DNA from: a virus
Length of the DNA: 40,695 nucleotides
Virus record (IMG/VR): IMGVR_UViG_3300046642_000376
Location: 1 to 40,695 of that record
Strand: one strand, 5' to 3'
Shown here: piece after piece, positions 1-5,711 of the stretch
How the letters are laid out: every line of letters begins with the position of its first letter
Position numbering within the stretch: position 1 is the first letter of the stretch
The notes under the pieces: generated by a model
The model's database searches: none
Seen by the model: only the letters and a program-made list of their open reading frames with translations
What the model was told of the DNA's origin: nothing
Made by a program: the position numbers and the translations under genes

Positions 1-27
1 CCAGGGCGCCGGCTGAATCCTCACTGC

Positions 28-302
28 TTGACAACCGCTACACGCTCGTGCTTGCTCGCGCTGCCGGCGCTCCTTCTCCCTGGCTGTCATGCTTGACAAA
101 CGCGGCGCGCCTGTGTTCGCGGCGCTCGTCTCCCAGGCGCTCGTGCTCGGCGGCGTTCGTCTCCCAGGCTAGGCGCCCAGCTCCACATCCTGCCAACACT
201 TGACACGCGCGGCACGTTTGTGCTGCTGGTTTCTGCTATGGCTCGAGGTTCGCGTTTTTCCTAATGTTTTGGCCTGTATTTGACACTGCGCCAGGCGTTG
301 TG
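28..302 (+). promoter_or_regulatory. Array of TTGACA elements in the left non-coding strip
   Basis: The first 335 bases hold no convincing gene. They contain TTGACA boxes at 28-33, 93-98, 200-205 and 280-285. In all four, GTG lies at positions 15-17 after the box (48-50, 113-115, 220-222, 300-302). The first two are embedded in TGCTTGACAA. The boxes look like sigma70 -35 elements pointing toward the early genes, but good -10 hexamers at 17-bp spacing are not obvious, so they may instead be protein-binding sites. A 12-bp sequence, GCTGTCATGCTT, occurs at 83-94 and again at 338-349, as if the strip grew by duplication of promoter units. The same TTGACA-N14-GTG pattern recurs at the right end of the window. 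Confidence 0.55.
126..169. repeat. Two 13-bp direct repeats, 31 bp apart
   Basis: TCGTCTCCCAGGC is present at 126-138 and 157-169, between the second and third TTGACA boxes. The copies are identical. The function is unknown; they may be duplication debris of the promoter strip or sites for a DNA-binding protein. Confidence 0.5.
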
Positions 303-319
303 CCCCTCACAGTGAATGC

Positions 320-353
320 TTGACAACCTGTCCCCGTGCTGTCATGCTTAGCA
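320..353 (+). promoter_or_regulatory. Early promoter with overlapping palindromic operator
   Basis: TTGACA at 320-325, a 17-bp spacer, then CATGCT at 343-348 as a weak -10. The -10 overlaps the perfect palindrome TGCTTAGCA (345-353, central T). The same arrangement, TTGACA-N17-CATGCTTAGCAA, occurs at 2784-2818, so it is not chance. A transcript starting about 7 bases after the -10 would begin at the AATG at 354-357, that is, with no leader. The palindrome over the -10 suggests control by a dimeric repressor, which I cannot identify in the window. Confidence 0.6.
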
Positions 354-551
354 AATGAGAGACCACGCACCTACGTCATCGGCCGGCGCTCGCACCGCTC
401 CATCTCGTCGCTCAACGCTGCCTGGCGCGCCTACGCGGGCGCCTTCACCGTCTACCAGGTCGAGACCCCCGACCGACGCGCGGCCCGCAAGGTCGTGCGC
501 CTGGCGCGGGCGCTCGGCTACGACGACGTCCGCTTCTGGGTGAAGCACTGA
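336..551 (+). CDS. Small hypothetical early protein, start uncertain
   Basis: A 71-codon frame with strong GC at third positions, ending in FWVKH. The protein is basic, with an arginine-rich middle and no recognised domain. The start is a puzzle. The only standard start in this frame is GTG 336, which lies inside the promoter spacer and has no ribosome site. The promoter would give a leaderless mRNA beginning at ATG 355, but that ATG is in another frame whose product is Arg/Pro/Ser-rich and looks spurious. A one-base deletion around 358-371, or a -1 frameshift there, would join ATG 355 to the good frame. I treat the body from about 357 as real and the start as unresolved. Confidence 0.5.
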   Translation: MLSCLANERPRTYVIGRRSHRSISSLNAAWRAYAGAFTVYQVETPDRRAARKVVRLARALGYDDVRFWVKH

Positions 552-586
552 CTCACAACTCAGCAACCAACAACGAGGACAGACAC

Positions 587-811
587 ATGACACCAACGAT
601 TCGATACAGCCCGAAGCAGCTACGGACCCGCGTCGAGCAGCTCGCGCTGCGCGGCCTCGACATCTCGATCGGCTGGGCCTACGGCCAGCCGCGCATCACG
701 AACCGCGCCGGCTCGCGCGACCTGTCGCCCAGGCTCTCGACCGGCGAGATGAAGACCTGGCTCGATGGTTTCGAGACCGCACTGAACATCAACGCAGCCA
801 CCCAGGAGTAG
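587..811 (+). CDS. Hypothetical early protein, 74 aa
   Basis: ATG 587 is preceded by GAGGA at 574-578, a good ribosome site. The protein begins with a basic segment (KQLRTRVEQL) and has a conserved-looking middle (LDISIGWAYGQPRI). No known domain is recognised. It follows the first gene by 35 bases and precedes the next by 4, so it is part of the early operon. It could be a small DNA- or protein-binding accessory factor; nothing in the sequence decides this. Confidence 0.7.
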   Translation: MTPTIRYSPKQLRTRVEQLALRGLDISIGWAYGQPRITNRAGSRDLSPRLSTGEMKTWLDGFETALNINAATQE

Positions 812-815
812 ACAG

Positions 816-1280
816 ATGCCAACCAAGCTCAAGGTCAGCTCACCGCTCGGCACGTTCACGCGGACCACCGTCCGCACCTACACGCACCTGGTCGTGGTGC
901 GCGGCAAGAAGCACGAGACCCTGGAGGCGCAGCGCCTGCGGGGCATCGCCAGCTGGAAGAAGGAGGCGGCGAAGTACCGCGAGGTCATCGCGGCCGGGTT
1001 CGACCGCACCGATCGCAACAACGGCGGGTTCGATCAGAAGTTCACCGCAGAGAAGCTGGCCGATGGCAGCTACGCGAAGTGGGCGACTGAGTGCGAAACG
1101 AGCGCCAGGGAGCTGGAGGCGCGCGGCCCGATCACCGAAGACGGCGACAACGACGCGTGGGCGTTCATCGGCTGGTGCGGCCGGCTCGACCTGGCCCAGA
1201 AGCTCTACGCGCAGCAGGACGACTGGCGGCACGTCGCGATCGTCTCGGTCGCGGATGGCTCGGTCGTGTTCAGCCGGTAG
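816..1280 (+). CDS. Hypothetical early protein, 154 aa
   Basis: ATG 816 follows AGGAG at 805-809. Residues 1-35 look like a beta-rich N-terminus, and a helical charged region follows (WKKEAAKYREVIAAG). The C-terminal part (AFIGWCGRLDLAQKLY, then VAIVSVADGSVVFSR) looks like a compact alpha/beta fold. I do not recognise the family. The protein is soluble, without signal peptide or membrane segment. Its place in the tight early cluster suggests host take-over or accessory metabolism, but no specific function can be read. Confidence 0.7.
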   Translation: MPTKLKVSSPLGTFTRTTVRTYTHLVVVRGKKHETLEAQRLRGIASWKKEAAKYREVIAAGFDRTDRNNGGFDQKFTAEKLADGSYAKWATECETSARELEARGPITEDGDNDAWAFIGWCGRLDLAQKLYAQQDDWRHVAIVSVADGSVVFSR

Positions 1281-1339
1281 CTCGTCGCCTGCGTCTGTCC
1301 TCGACCACGGGGTCGAGGGCAGAGCGGAGGAGATGACCG

Positions 1340-1789
1340 ATGACTGAGACCATGACGAAACGACCGACGGCAGAACAACTCGACGCGCTGCAGCAGTACG
1401 CCAGGGTGCATGGGCGCACCTGGAAAGCGCAGCTGCTGGACGACTGGCGCGCGGCGCGCGTGCCAGGCCCGCTGCACCAGCTCCGCAACACGTTTGGCCC
1501 GAGCTGGCTGCTGGATTTCACGCTGCCGGCGACGATGGGCAAGACGCGCACCTTCGCGACGACGGAGCAGGCGGTGCGCGCGTTCGTGCGGCACGGCAAG
1601 CAGCTCGGCTACGTGGTCGTGCTCGGCGGCGGCTGGTGGGAAGTGCCGAGCGTCGCGTTCCCGCGTCGCGCGCAGGGGTTCTCCGACCTGGAGAAGCTGC
1701 TGCTGCGGCGCGGCGTGCTGCGCGTGCTCACCAACGGCGGCGCGACGTTCACGGATCCCGTGCCGGCGGCGGCGCAGGTGCAGTCGTGA
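1340..1789 (+). CDS. Conserved phage protein with WK...LRNTFGPSWL motif, 149 aa
   Basis: ATG 1340 has GGAGGAG at 1326-1332, seven bases upstream. The N-terminal 60 residues carry the pattern R-x-WK followed by LHQLRNTFGPSWL. I recognise this motif from many small uncharacterised proteins of environmental phages, where it is often a stand-alone short protein. Residues 75-149 form a second region (YVVVLGGGWWEVP; LEKLLLRRGVLRVL) without a known match. The function is unknown. Its stop overlaps the next gene's GTG start (GTGA), so translation is coupled. Confidence 0.75.
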   Translation: MTETMTKRPTAEQLDALQQYARVHGRTWKAQLLDDWRAARVPGPLHQLRNTFGPSWLLDFTLPATMGKTRTFATTEQAVRAFVRHGKQLGYVVVLGGGWWEVPSVAFPRRAQGFSDLEKLLLRRGVLRVLTNGGATFTDPVPAAAQVQS

Positions 1790-2094
1790 CGCGCCCGCTC
1801 TTCGGTGTCAGTGTGGCGCAGGCCGCGCGCGAGGCGGCGCTCGCGGCGGTGCCGCGTATGCCGGTCATCGCGCGTCTGACCGGGCGCTGTGCCGACGGCG
1901 CGCAGCGCGACGGCGGGCGGCGCCTGCACGTCGTCCTGCGGCCACACGGCGCGCTGTCGGTGCCCTGCTTCGACACGGCGCTCTGCGGCGCCAAGCCAGG
2001 CCGGCTATCGAACGGCTGGACGGAGTCCGACGGCGCCGAGGTGCCGACGTGCCCGCGCTGCCGGCGCATCGCGGAGAAGGGCGGTGCCGCGTGA
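1786..2094 (+). CDS. Small zinc-finger-like protein, 102 aa
   Basis: GTG 1786 overlaps the stop of the preceding gene in GTGA, which decides the start over longer in-frame extensions. The C-terminal half has a cysteine pattern, CGAKPGRLSNGW followed about 20 residues later by CPRCRR, resembling a small zinc ribbon found in other phage proteins. It may bind DNA, RNA or protein. The stop again overlaps the next start, making this the middle of a translationally coupled trio. Confidence 0.7.
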   Translation: MTRPLFGVSVAQAAREAALAAVPRMPVIARLTGRCADGAQRDGGRRLHVVLRPHGALSVPCFDTALCGAKPGRLSNGWTESDGAEVPTCPRCRRIAEKGGAA

Positions 2095-2282
2095 CGAAGA
2101 AGCGCAGCCCTCGACTGACCGACAAGGAGCTGGACGCGCTACTGGAAGCAGTCGGGCACCGGCTCGCTGGAGAGATGGACGAGGACGACGACGACGCGGG
2201 CGCTCTTGAACGCGCCCAGGCCAAGCTGTGGCAGATGAAAGCAGCACGCGACGAGAAACCAACGACCACCAGGAGGAGCTGA
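2091..2282 (+). CDS. Small acidic/charged hypothetical protein, 63 aa
   Basis: GTG 2091 overlaps the upstream stop (GTGA). The protein has a basic N-terminus (KKRSPRL), then a predicted helix (DKELDALLEAVGHRL), an acidic stretch MDEDDDD around residue 30, and a basic tail ending TTTRRS. There is no known domain. The mixed charge and helical content suggest a small binding protein. The next gene starts 3 bases after the stop, with its ribosome site inside this gene's end. Confidence 0.65.
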   Translation: MTKKRSPRLTDKELDALLEAVGHRLAGEMDEDDDDAGALERAQAKLWQMKAARDEKPTTTRRS

Positions 2283-2285
2283 CAG

Positions 2286-2558
2286 ATGACCAGGAAGTCA
2301 CAACGACACCGGCTCGCGGCCGACATCGCGACCGCGAGCACGCTCGACACGCGGCCGGCGCGGTTCGTGAAGCCGACCGAGTCGAACATGCTGATCGACA
2401 TCGCGAAACGATTGCAGCGCCTGCAGACGCGCGGCGCCAAGCTGCGAAAGGAACTGAAGCGGAACGACACCGACATCCGCCACGTCAAGCGCGAGCTGCG
2501 GGCGCTGTCGCAGCAGCTCACCAGGGGCGACGACCTGGAAGGGGGCACGCACGCGTGA
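2286..2558 (+). CDS. Coiled-coil hypothetical protein, 90 aa
   Basis: ATG 2286 is preceded by AGGAGGAG at about 2271-2278. Residues about 38-80 form a strongly charged, leucine-repeated helix (KRLQRLQTR, then LRKELKR, then VKRELRALSQQL), typical of a short coiled coil that would dimerise. No enzymatic motif is present. It is the last gene of the first plus-strand run; a minus-strand gene converges on it 20 bases downstream. Confidence 0.65.
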   Translation: MTRKSQRHRLAADIATASTLDTRPARFVKPTESNMLIDIAKRLQRLQTRGAKLRKELKRNDTDIRHVKRELRALSQQLTRGDDLEGGTHA

Positions 2559-2578
2559 GGATGCCCCAGGAGGCGGCG

Positions 2579-2764
2579 CTAGGCGCCGGCCCGCCTCCTG
2601 GCTCTCTTCCGCTTGGCCGGCGGCTGGTGGTCAGCCCAGCGCGCCAGCGCACCCTCCCGCGCAATCTCCCGCCGCCGCGTCGCCGACAACGCCTCTGCCC
2701 TGGCCTTCCCCCCGTTCCTGCCCGCATCCGCCCGCTTCGCGCTCAGCTCCTTCGCCTTGTCCAT
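2579..2764 (-). CDS. Small GGKARA...ARW-motif protein, 61 aa, antisense orientation
   Basis: Read on the minus strand from ATG 2764. The body matches a pattern I know from small phage and bacterial proteins: GG-K-ARA, then LS-x-x-RR-x-EIAR, then A-x-ARW (here GGKARAEALSATRRR then EIAREGALARWA). The tail is very basic (KRKRARRR), which suggests nucleic-acid binding. A consensus -10 (TACAAT) ends seven bases upstream of the ATG and there is no ribosome site, so the message is probably leaderless. It is a lone minus-strand gene in the plus-strand early region and may be a regulator. Longer in-frame extensions upstream run through the opposing promoter and are unlikely. Confidence 0.6.
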   Translation of the reverse strand: MDKAKELSAKRADAGRNGGKARAEALSATRRREIAREGALARWADHQPPAKRKRARRRAGA

Positions 2765-2770
2765 CCTGGC

Positions 2771-2776
2771 ATTGTA
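2771..2776 (-). promoter_or_regulatory. -10 element for the minus-strand regulator-like gene
   Basis: On the minus strand TACAAT is preceded directly by GTG and followed by six bases and then ATG 2764, so transcription would start at or beside the start codon. I find no good -35 at 16-18 bp. The site faces the plus-strand promoter at 2784-2812, so the two divergent promoters nearly abut and could be co-regulated or occlude each other. Confidence 0.45.
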
Positions 2777-2783
2777 CACCTGC

Positions 2784-2819
2784 TTGACAAACCAGGGGTG
2801 TGCCCTCATGCTTAGCAAC
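2784..2819 (+). promoter_or_regulatory. Second early promoter with TGCTTAGCA operator
   Basis: TTGACA 2784-2789, 17-bp spacer, CATGCT 2807-2812, palindrome TGCTTAGCA 2809-2817, then ATG at 2820. The -35 is in TGCTTGACAA, as at 320. The gap from the -10 to the ATG is seven bases, so the mRNA is expected to be leaderless. The close match to the promoter at 320-353 marks the two as copies under the same regulator. Confidence 0.65.
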
Positions 2820-3005
2820 ATGACTACCTCGACTCCGTTCGTCGTTGGCGACCGCGTCACCGTGGTGTGGGCCATTCTGCGCGACATGCCGATCGGCACG
2901 GGCACGATCGAGCGCATCACCTATCAGTCCAGCGACGGCACGCCGCTGTACTGGGTCAGCGGGTTCTCGTGCGCGCGGACGGCCGACGTGCTGCGGAAGG
3001 CCTGA
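2820..3005 (+). CDS. Small beta-rich hypothetical protein, 61 aa
   Basis: ATG 2820 sits where the upstream promoter would start transcription, so it is probably translated from a leaderless mRNA. An upstream in-frame ATG at 2808 lies in the -10 box. The sequence (FVVGDRVTVVW, then GTGTIERI, then PLYWVSGF) alternates in the manner of a small SH3/KOW-like beta barrel, with a short helix at the end (TADVLRKA). The function is unknown; such folds often bind nucleic acid or protein. Confidence 0.65.
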   Translation: MTTSTPFVVGDRVTVVWAILRDMPIGTGTIERITYQSSDGTPLYWVSGFSCARTADVLRKA

Positions 3006-3058
3006 CCGTCATTGTTCTGCTTGCCAAGTTAACACTCGGTACTGGAGGATTCGACACC

Positions 3059-3337
3059 ATGGGAGTACATATCGCTCACGACCGGCACAACGACGTCGCC
3101 ATCATGTATTGCTCGACCACCGACTGGGCCTTCGGCCCCGTCTTCGTAGACGACGACGGGCACGACGCCGACGAACGCGTCGAGGCCTTCCTGCGCTGGC
3201 TCAAGACGACCACGGGCGTGCCGGACCCGCGCAGTCTGACGGAGGAGGAGCTGCAGAAGGCGTACTTGGACTGGCGAGCGCAGGAGACCGCGCAATGGGC
3301 ACGCGAGGAAGCTGCCCGTCTTCAGGAGACTGACTAA
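3059..3337 (+). CDS. Hypothetical early protein, 92 aa
   Basis: ATG 3059 has GGAGG at 3044-3048. A TGCTTGCCAA sequence at 3018-3027 resembles the -35 motif of the early promoters but lacks a clear -10. The protein starts with a possible metal- or nucleotide-binding stretch rich in His and Asp (HIAHDRHND), followed by an acidic DDDGHDADERVEAFLRWL helix and a charged C-terminal helix. The family is not recognised. The stop overlaps the next ATG by one base. Confidence 0.65.
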   Translation: MGVHIAHDRHNDVAIMYCSTTDWAFGPVFVDDDGHDADERVEAFLRWLKTTTGVPDPRSLTEEELQKAYLDWRAQETAQWAREEAARLQETD

Positions 3338-3600
3338 TGGCGAAGGCCATCCGCTACACGATCAGCGTCACCGCCCTCTACGTGCTCGATGACGACGCGC
3401 AGGACTGCACGGCCGAGGAGGCCAGGCTGACGGCGCGCGAGAACCACCGCATCGCGCTGGCGATGAACGAGGCGCTCGCCAAGACGACGGGCTGGCAGTG
3501 CGACTCGGAAATTCTGGAGACCGACGTCATCGACGTGACGCTGTCGCCGCGAGACCAGAAGGTGGACTGGAGCAAGCTCCCCGCTGACCCGGTGCTCTGA
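3337..3600 (+). CDS. Hypothetical early protein, 87 aa
   Basis: ATG 3337 shares a base with the upstream TAA, with CAGGAG just before it. It has a beta strand at the N-terminus (IRYTISVTALYVLDDD), a central helix (AEEARLTARENHRIALAMNEAL), and a C-terminal strand (DVIDVTLSPRD). The compact alpha/beta layout suggests a small folded protein without enzymatic signature. The next gene begins immediately after the stop. Confidence 0.65.
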   Translation: MAKAIRYTISVTALYVLDDDAQDCTAEEARLTARENHRIALAMNEALAKTTGWQCDSEILETDVIDVTLSPRDQKVDWSKLPADPVL

Positions 3601-3804
3601 ATGAAGGACGACGACCGCAGCCACTGCGAGGAGTGCGACGGGTTCACCGAGCGCAGCTGCAAGCGATGCGGGCAGCGCATCTGCCGGCACTGTGCCGGCG
3701 ACCATCGCATCGGCGACTACGGTAACTACCTAGGCGACATCTCCTCGCGCGGACCACGCTGCACCCCGCAGCTCCACAAGGAAAGGACAAGGATAGCCCG
3801 ATGA
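3601..3804 (+). CDS. Small multi-cysteine zinc-binding protein, 67 aa
   Basis: ATG 3601 follows the preceding TGA with no gap, so coupled translation is likely. It has Cys9-x2-Cys12, Cys20-x2-Cys23 and CRHC at 28-31 with further His, a layout like a B-box or double zinc ribbon. It may mediate protein or nucleic-acid contacts. Its last codons overlap the start of the next gene. Confidence 0.65.
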   Translation: MKDDDRSHCEECDGFTERSCKRCGQRICRHCAGDHRIGDYGNYLGDISSRGPRCTPQLHKERTRIAR

Positions 3805-4301
3805 ATCTTTCGACTCGCGTGCTCGGCGCCTCCATCGTCAAGCAGCTCACCGAGCGGACAGCGCAGCCCATTTTGAAAATCGGGAAGGACGCGTTCACGC
3901 GCGGCGACTTAGCGAGCATTGAGTGTTTCAATTTCACGGCGGCGGCGAACCTGTCAAAGCTGCTCAGCGACCTGGGCGTTAGCTCCACCAAGGATCTGTA
4001 CGACCGCGTCGCGCCGCTCTCGCTCGCAATCCCGCACCTGGGCGCCATCTCCCTGGCCGTACTCGGCGCCTGCTTTGAGCGCAAGGGTCTCGGCGGTCGC
4101 GCGCCGCTCGAAAGCTGGGCCGAGGAGCACCGCGAGAAAACCGAGAAAGACATCGTGAGTTTTTCGACACTGAAGCATCGCCAGGCTGACCGAGAGGACG
4201 CCGACCGGAAGGGTCGGAAGCACGCGCGCCGGAACCAGGCGCACCGGATCCGCGTGTCGCGATTCACCAAGCGCCAAACAAGGCAAGCAGCCAATGGCTA
4301 G
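3801..4301 (+). CDS. Hypothetical protein with basic C-terminus, 166 aa
   Basis: ATG 3801 overlaps the upstream stop and has AAGGAAAGGA about 15 bases upstream. Residues 1-115 are mostly helical, with two hydrophobic stretches (VAPLSLAIPHLGAISLAVLGACF around 68-90) that could be a buried helix pair or a weak membrane segment. Residues 125-166 are strikingly basic (RKGRKHARRNQAHRIRVSR), fit for DNA or RNA binding. There is no known family. The stop overlaps the next start by 8 bases. Confidence 0.65.
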   Translation: MNLSTRVLGASIVKQLTERTAQPILKIGKDAFTRGDLASIECFNFTAAANLSKLLSDLGVSSTKDLYDRVAPLSLAIPHLGAISLAVLGACFERKGLGGRAPLESWAEEHREKTEKDIVSFSTLKHRQADREDADRKGRKHARRNQAHRIRVSRFTKRQTRQAANG

Positions 4302-4743
4302 TCATCCGAAACACGCAATGAACGGGAACGGCAACGGGACCGGCGGCGGGTCACTGACGCAGAAGAAGATCGAACAGCTCCTGCAGCATCACGAGCGCAT
4401 CGTCGTGGCACTGCAGACCACGCTCAGCTTGCTGACGGGCGTCAGCGAGACGACCAAGAAGCAGAAGGGCGCCGCGCTGCTCATGTCAGCGATTCGCCTC
4501 GACGCTCAGCGCCGCGTCTCCAAGAAAAAGCCGGCGCCCACGTCGGAGGAAATTCGCGCGCAGCGCCTCCGCACGGCGGAATTTCTCGCGAGCTTCGACA
4601 ACGTCAAACCGACGCGCGGCGGGAAGGGGTTTGAGAATCTCCAAACGCACGGGCTGGGCACGATGATCCGCTACGGCTACCTACGACGGAAGGGCGGGGG
4701 CTACGTTCGCACGGCGAAGACCTACGTCCCAGAGACGCGGTGA
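4294..4743 (+). CDS. Putative winged-helix DNA-binding protein, 149 aa
   Basis: ATG 4294 overlaps the previous stop. After a Gly/Asn-rich linker (residues 9-20) come helical segments (KIEQLLQHHERIVVALQTTL). The C-terminal third reads RTAEFLASFD, then LGTMIRYGYLRRKGGGYVRTAKTY, the shape of a winged-helix recognition region seen in small phage regulators. I infer a transcription or replication regulator, unproven. Translation is probably coupled to both neighbours. Confidence 0.65.
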   Translation: MASHPKHAMNGNGNGTGGGSLTQKKIEQLLQHHERIVVALQTTLSLLTGVSETTKKQKGAALLMSAIRLDAQRRVSKKKPAPTSEEIRAQRLRTAEFLASFDNVKPTRGGKGFENLQTHGLGTMIRYGYLRRKGGGYVRTAKTYVPETR

Positions 4744-4943
4744 TGCCCATTCACTGGCTCACCGACGGCACCGGGCGAGAACGCGCACCAGGGGTGCCCC
4801 TGGACGCGTACAGAGGCCGCAGGAACGACGAGCTGCGCCGCCTGCAGGCACCTGAGACTCCCCGGCAGCTATCGCTCATGTGGGCGCTCGTGGCGGGGGT
4901 CGCGGGCGCCCTGCTCCTGGCGGCGGCGGCGCTCGCCGGCTGA
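4743..4943 (+). CDS. Small single-pass membrane protein, 66 aa
   Basis: ATG 4743 overlaps the upstream TGA; GTG 4740 is an alternative one codon earlier. The first 45 residues are polar and charged. The last 20 or so (LMWALVAGVAGALLLAAAAL) form a clear transmembrane helix ending at the C-terminus, so this is a tail-anchored protein facing the cytoplasm if inserted that way. The role is unknown; an envelope-acting early protein such as a superinfection-exclusion factor is conceivable. Its last 75 bases overlap a convergent minus-strand gene. Confidence 0.55.
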   Translation: MPIHWLTDGTGRERAPGVPLDAYRGRRNDELRRLQAPETPRQLSLMWALVAGVAGALLLAAAALAG

Positions 4944-5093
4944 ACTGGAGTCGGGCCGCTCGGCGTTGCGCTGCAGGCGCGCGTCGAGCGGTTCAGCCAG
5001 CCGGCCGGCACGCGCACGCAGGCGCGCCGGCACGCGGCCAGCCGCCAAGGCCGTCAACTCATCCGTAGTCAGTCGAACCCAACAGTCCCGCAT
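4869..5093 (-). CDS. Small basic minus-strand protein, 74 aa
   Basis: Read from ATG 5093 on the minus strand. The core (VRLTTDELTALAAGRVP, then LRARAGRLAEPLDARLQ) resembles a short helical motif found in small phage proteins. It is followed by a highly charged tail. A CATAAT (minus strand, 5121-5116) may be its -10. It converges with the membrane-protein gene over 75 bases and diverges from the gene at 5119. The long overlap in GC-rich DNA is a warning, but the core reads as real protein. It is the second antisense small gene in the early region. Confidence 0.45.
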   Translation of the reverse strand: MRDCWVRLTTDELTALAAGRVPARLRARAGRLAEPLDARLQRNAERPDSSSAGERRRRQEQGARDPRHERPHER

Positions 5094-5118
5094 GGGCGGT
5101 ATGCTGACCTTTTCAATT

Positions 5119-5505
5119 ATGGCACCGAGCAGAACGCGAGCCGCCGAGATGACCGCCGACGAACACGCCCGCGCCGCCTTCGTGATGGTTCGACACGTCA
5201 CGGTGGGCGACGAGGAGCAGACGCGGATCGATGACCCGAGCTACCTCGCGGAACTGCCGTCGAGGCTCGCCGTCGCGTGCCAGTACATGATCGAGCAGAG
5301 CGACTATAACGGCGCCTGCTACCTCTACATCCGCTGGCACCTGCTCTGCCTGCCTCGCTGGGAATGGAACGCGCGCCAGGCGTTGCTGTTAGATGCCGCG
5401 ACCGCCGTCTTCACCGACTTTCAAGACGACGCCTCAGAGCCTGACGATCCGGTGACCATCACCGAATGGCTGGAGGCCGCAGAAGCGATCCTGGCGCCGG
5501 CATGA
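5119..5505 (+). CDS. Hypothetical early protein, 128 aa
   Basis: ATG 5119 is chosen because a possible -10 (TATGCT, 5100-5105) ends 13 bases upstream. ATG 5092, 5101 and 5149 are alternatives and no start has a strong ribosome site. The protein is mostly helical (DEHARAAFVMVRHV; SRLAVACQYMIEQSDYNGACYLYIRWHLL) and ends with an acidic region and a helix. No domain is recognised. The 175 bases upstream (4944-5118) contain mainly the antisense gene. The stop overlaps the next ATG (ATGA). Confidence 0.6.
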   Translation: MAPSRTRAAEMTADEHARAAFVMVRHVTVGDEEQTRIDDPSYLAELPSRLAVACQYMIEQSDYNGACYLYIRWHLLCLPRWEWNARQALLLDAATAVFTDFQDDASEPDDPVTITEWLEAAEAILAPA

Positions 5506-5711
5506 GCAACGAGCGGTACTATCGACGTCGCGCGGCAGGCCTCTGCGGCGGGTGTGGGCAACCAGGGCGAGGGTTCGCCTACTGCGTGGCCTGTCGAGCG
5601 CGAGCGCGAGCACGAGCGCGGACGGTACGCGAGCACGACCGGCCGGGGTTCAATCAGTACCAGCGCATCTGGAAAGCCACACGAGGATGGAGCGCGTGCA
5701 GTTCTACGTAG
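5502..5711 (+). CDS. Four-cysteine zinc-ribbon protein, 69 aa
   Basis: ATG 5502 overlaps the upstream stop. Residues 14-32 contain C-x2-C (CGGC) and C-x2-C (CVAC), separated by about 10 residues, followed by an Arg/Ala run (RARARARAR) that is likely a basic nucleic-acid-binding helix. The end of the gene overlaps the start of the transglycosylase gene by about 15-25 bases in another frame. It may be an accessory factor, but nothing proves a link to DNA modification. Confidence 0.6.
   Translation: MSNERYYRRRAAGLCGGCGQPGRGFAYCVACRARARARARTVREHDRPGFNQYQRIWKATRGWSACSST

Noticed and set aside
355-543. Plus-strand frame from ATG 355
   Set aside because: It is Arg/Pro/Ser-rich with poor third-position GC; the other frame codes better, though the ATG fits the promoter.
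1410-2090. Long upstream extension of the gene starting at 2091
   Set aside because: Arg/Ala/Cys-rich shadow of two well-supported overlapping genes.
2228-2815. 195-aa plus-strand frame
   Set aside because: Arg/Pro/Ala-rich shadow across a real plus gene and the minus-strand ARW-motif gene.
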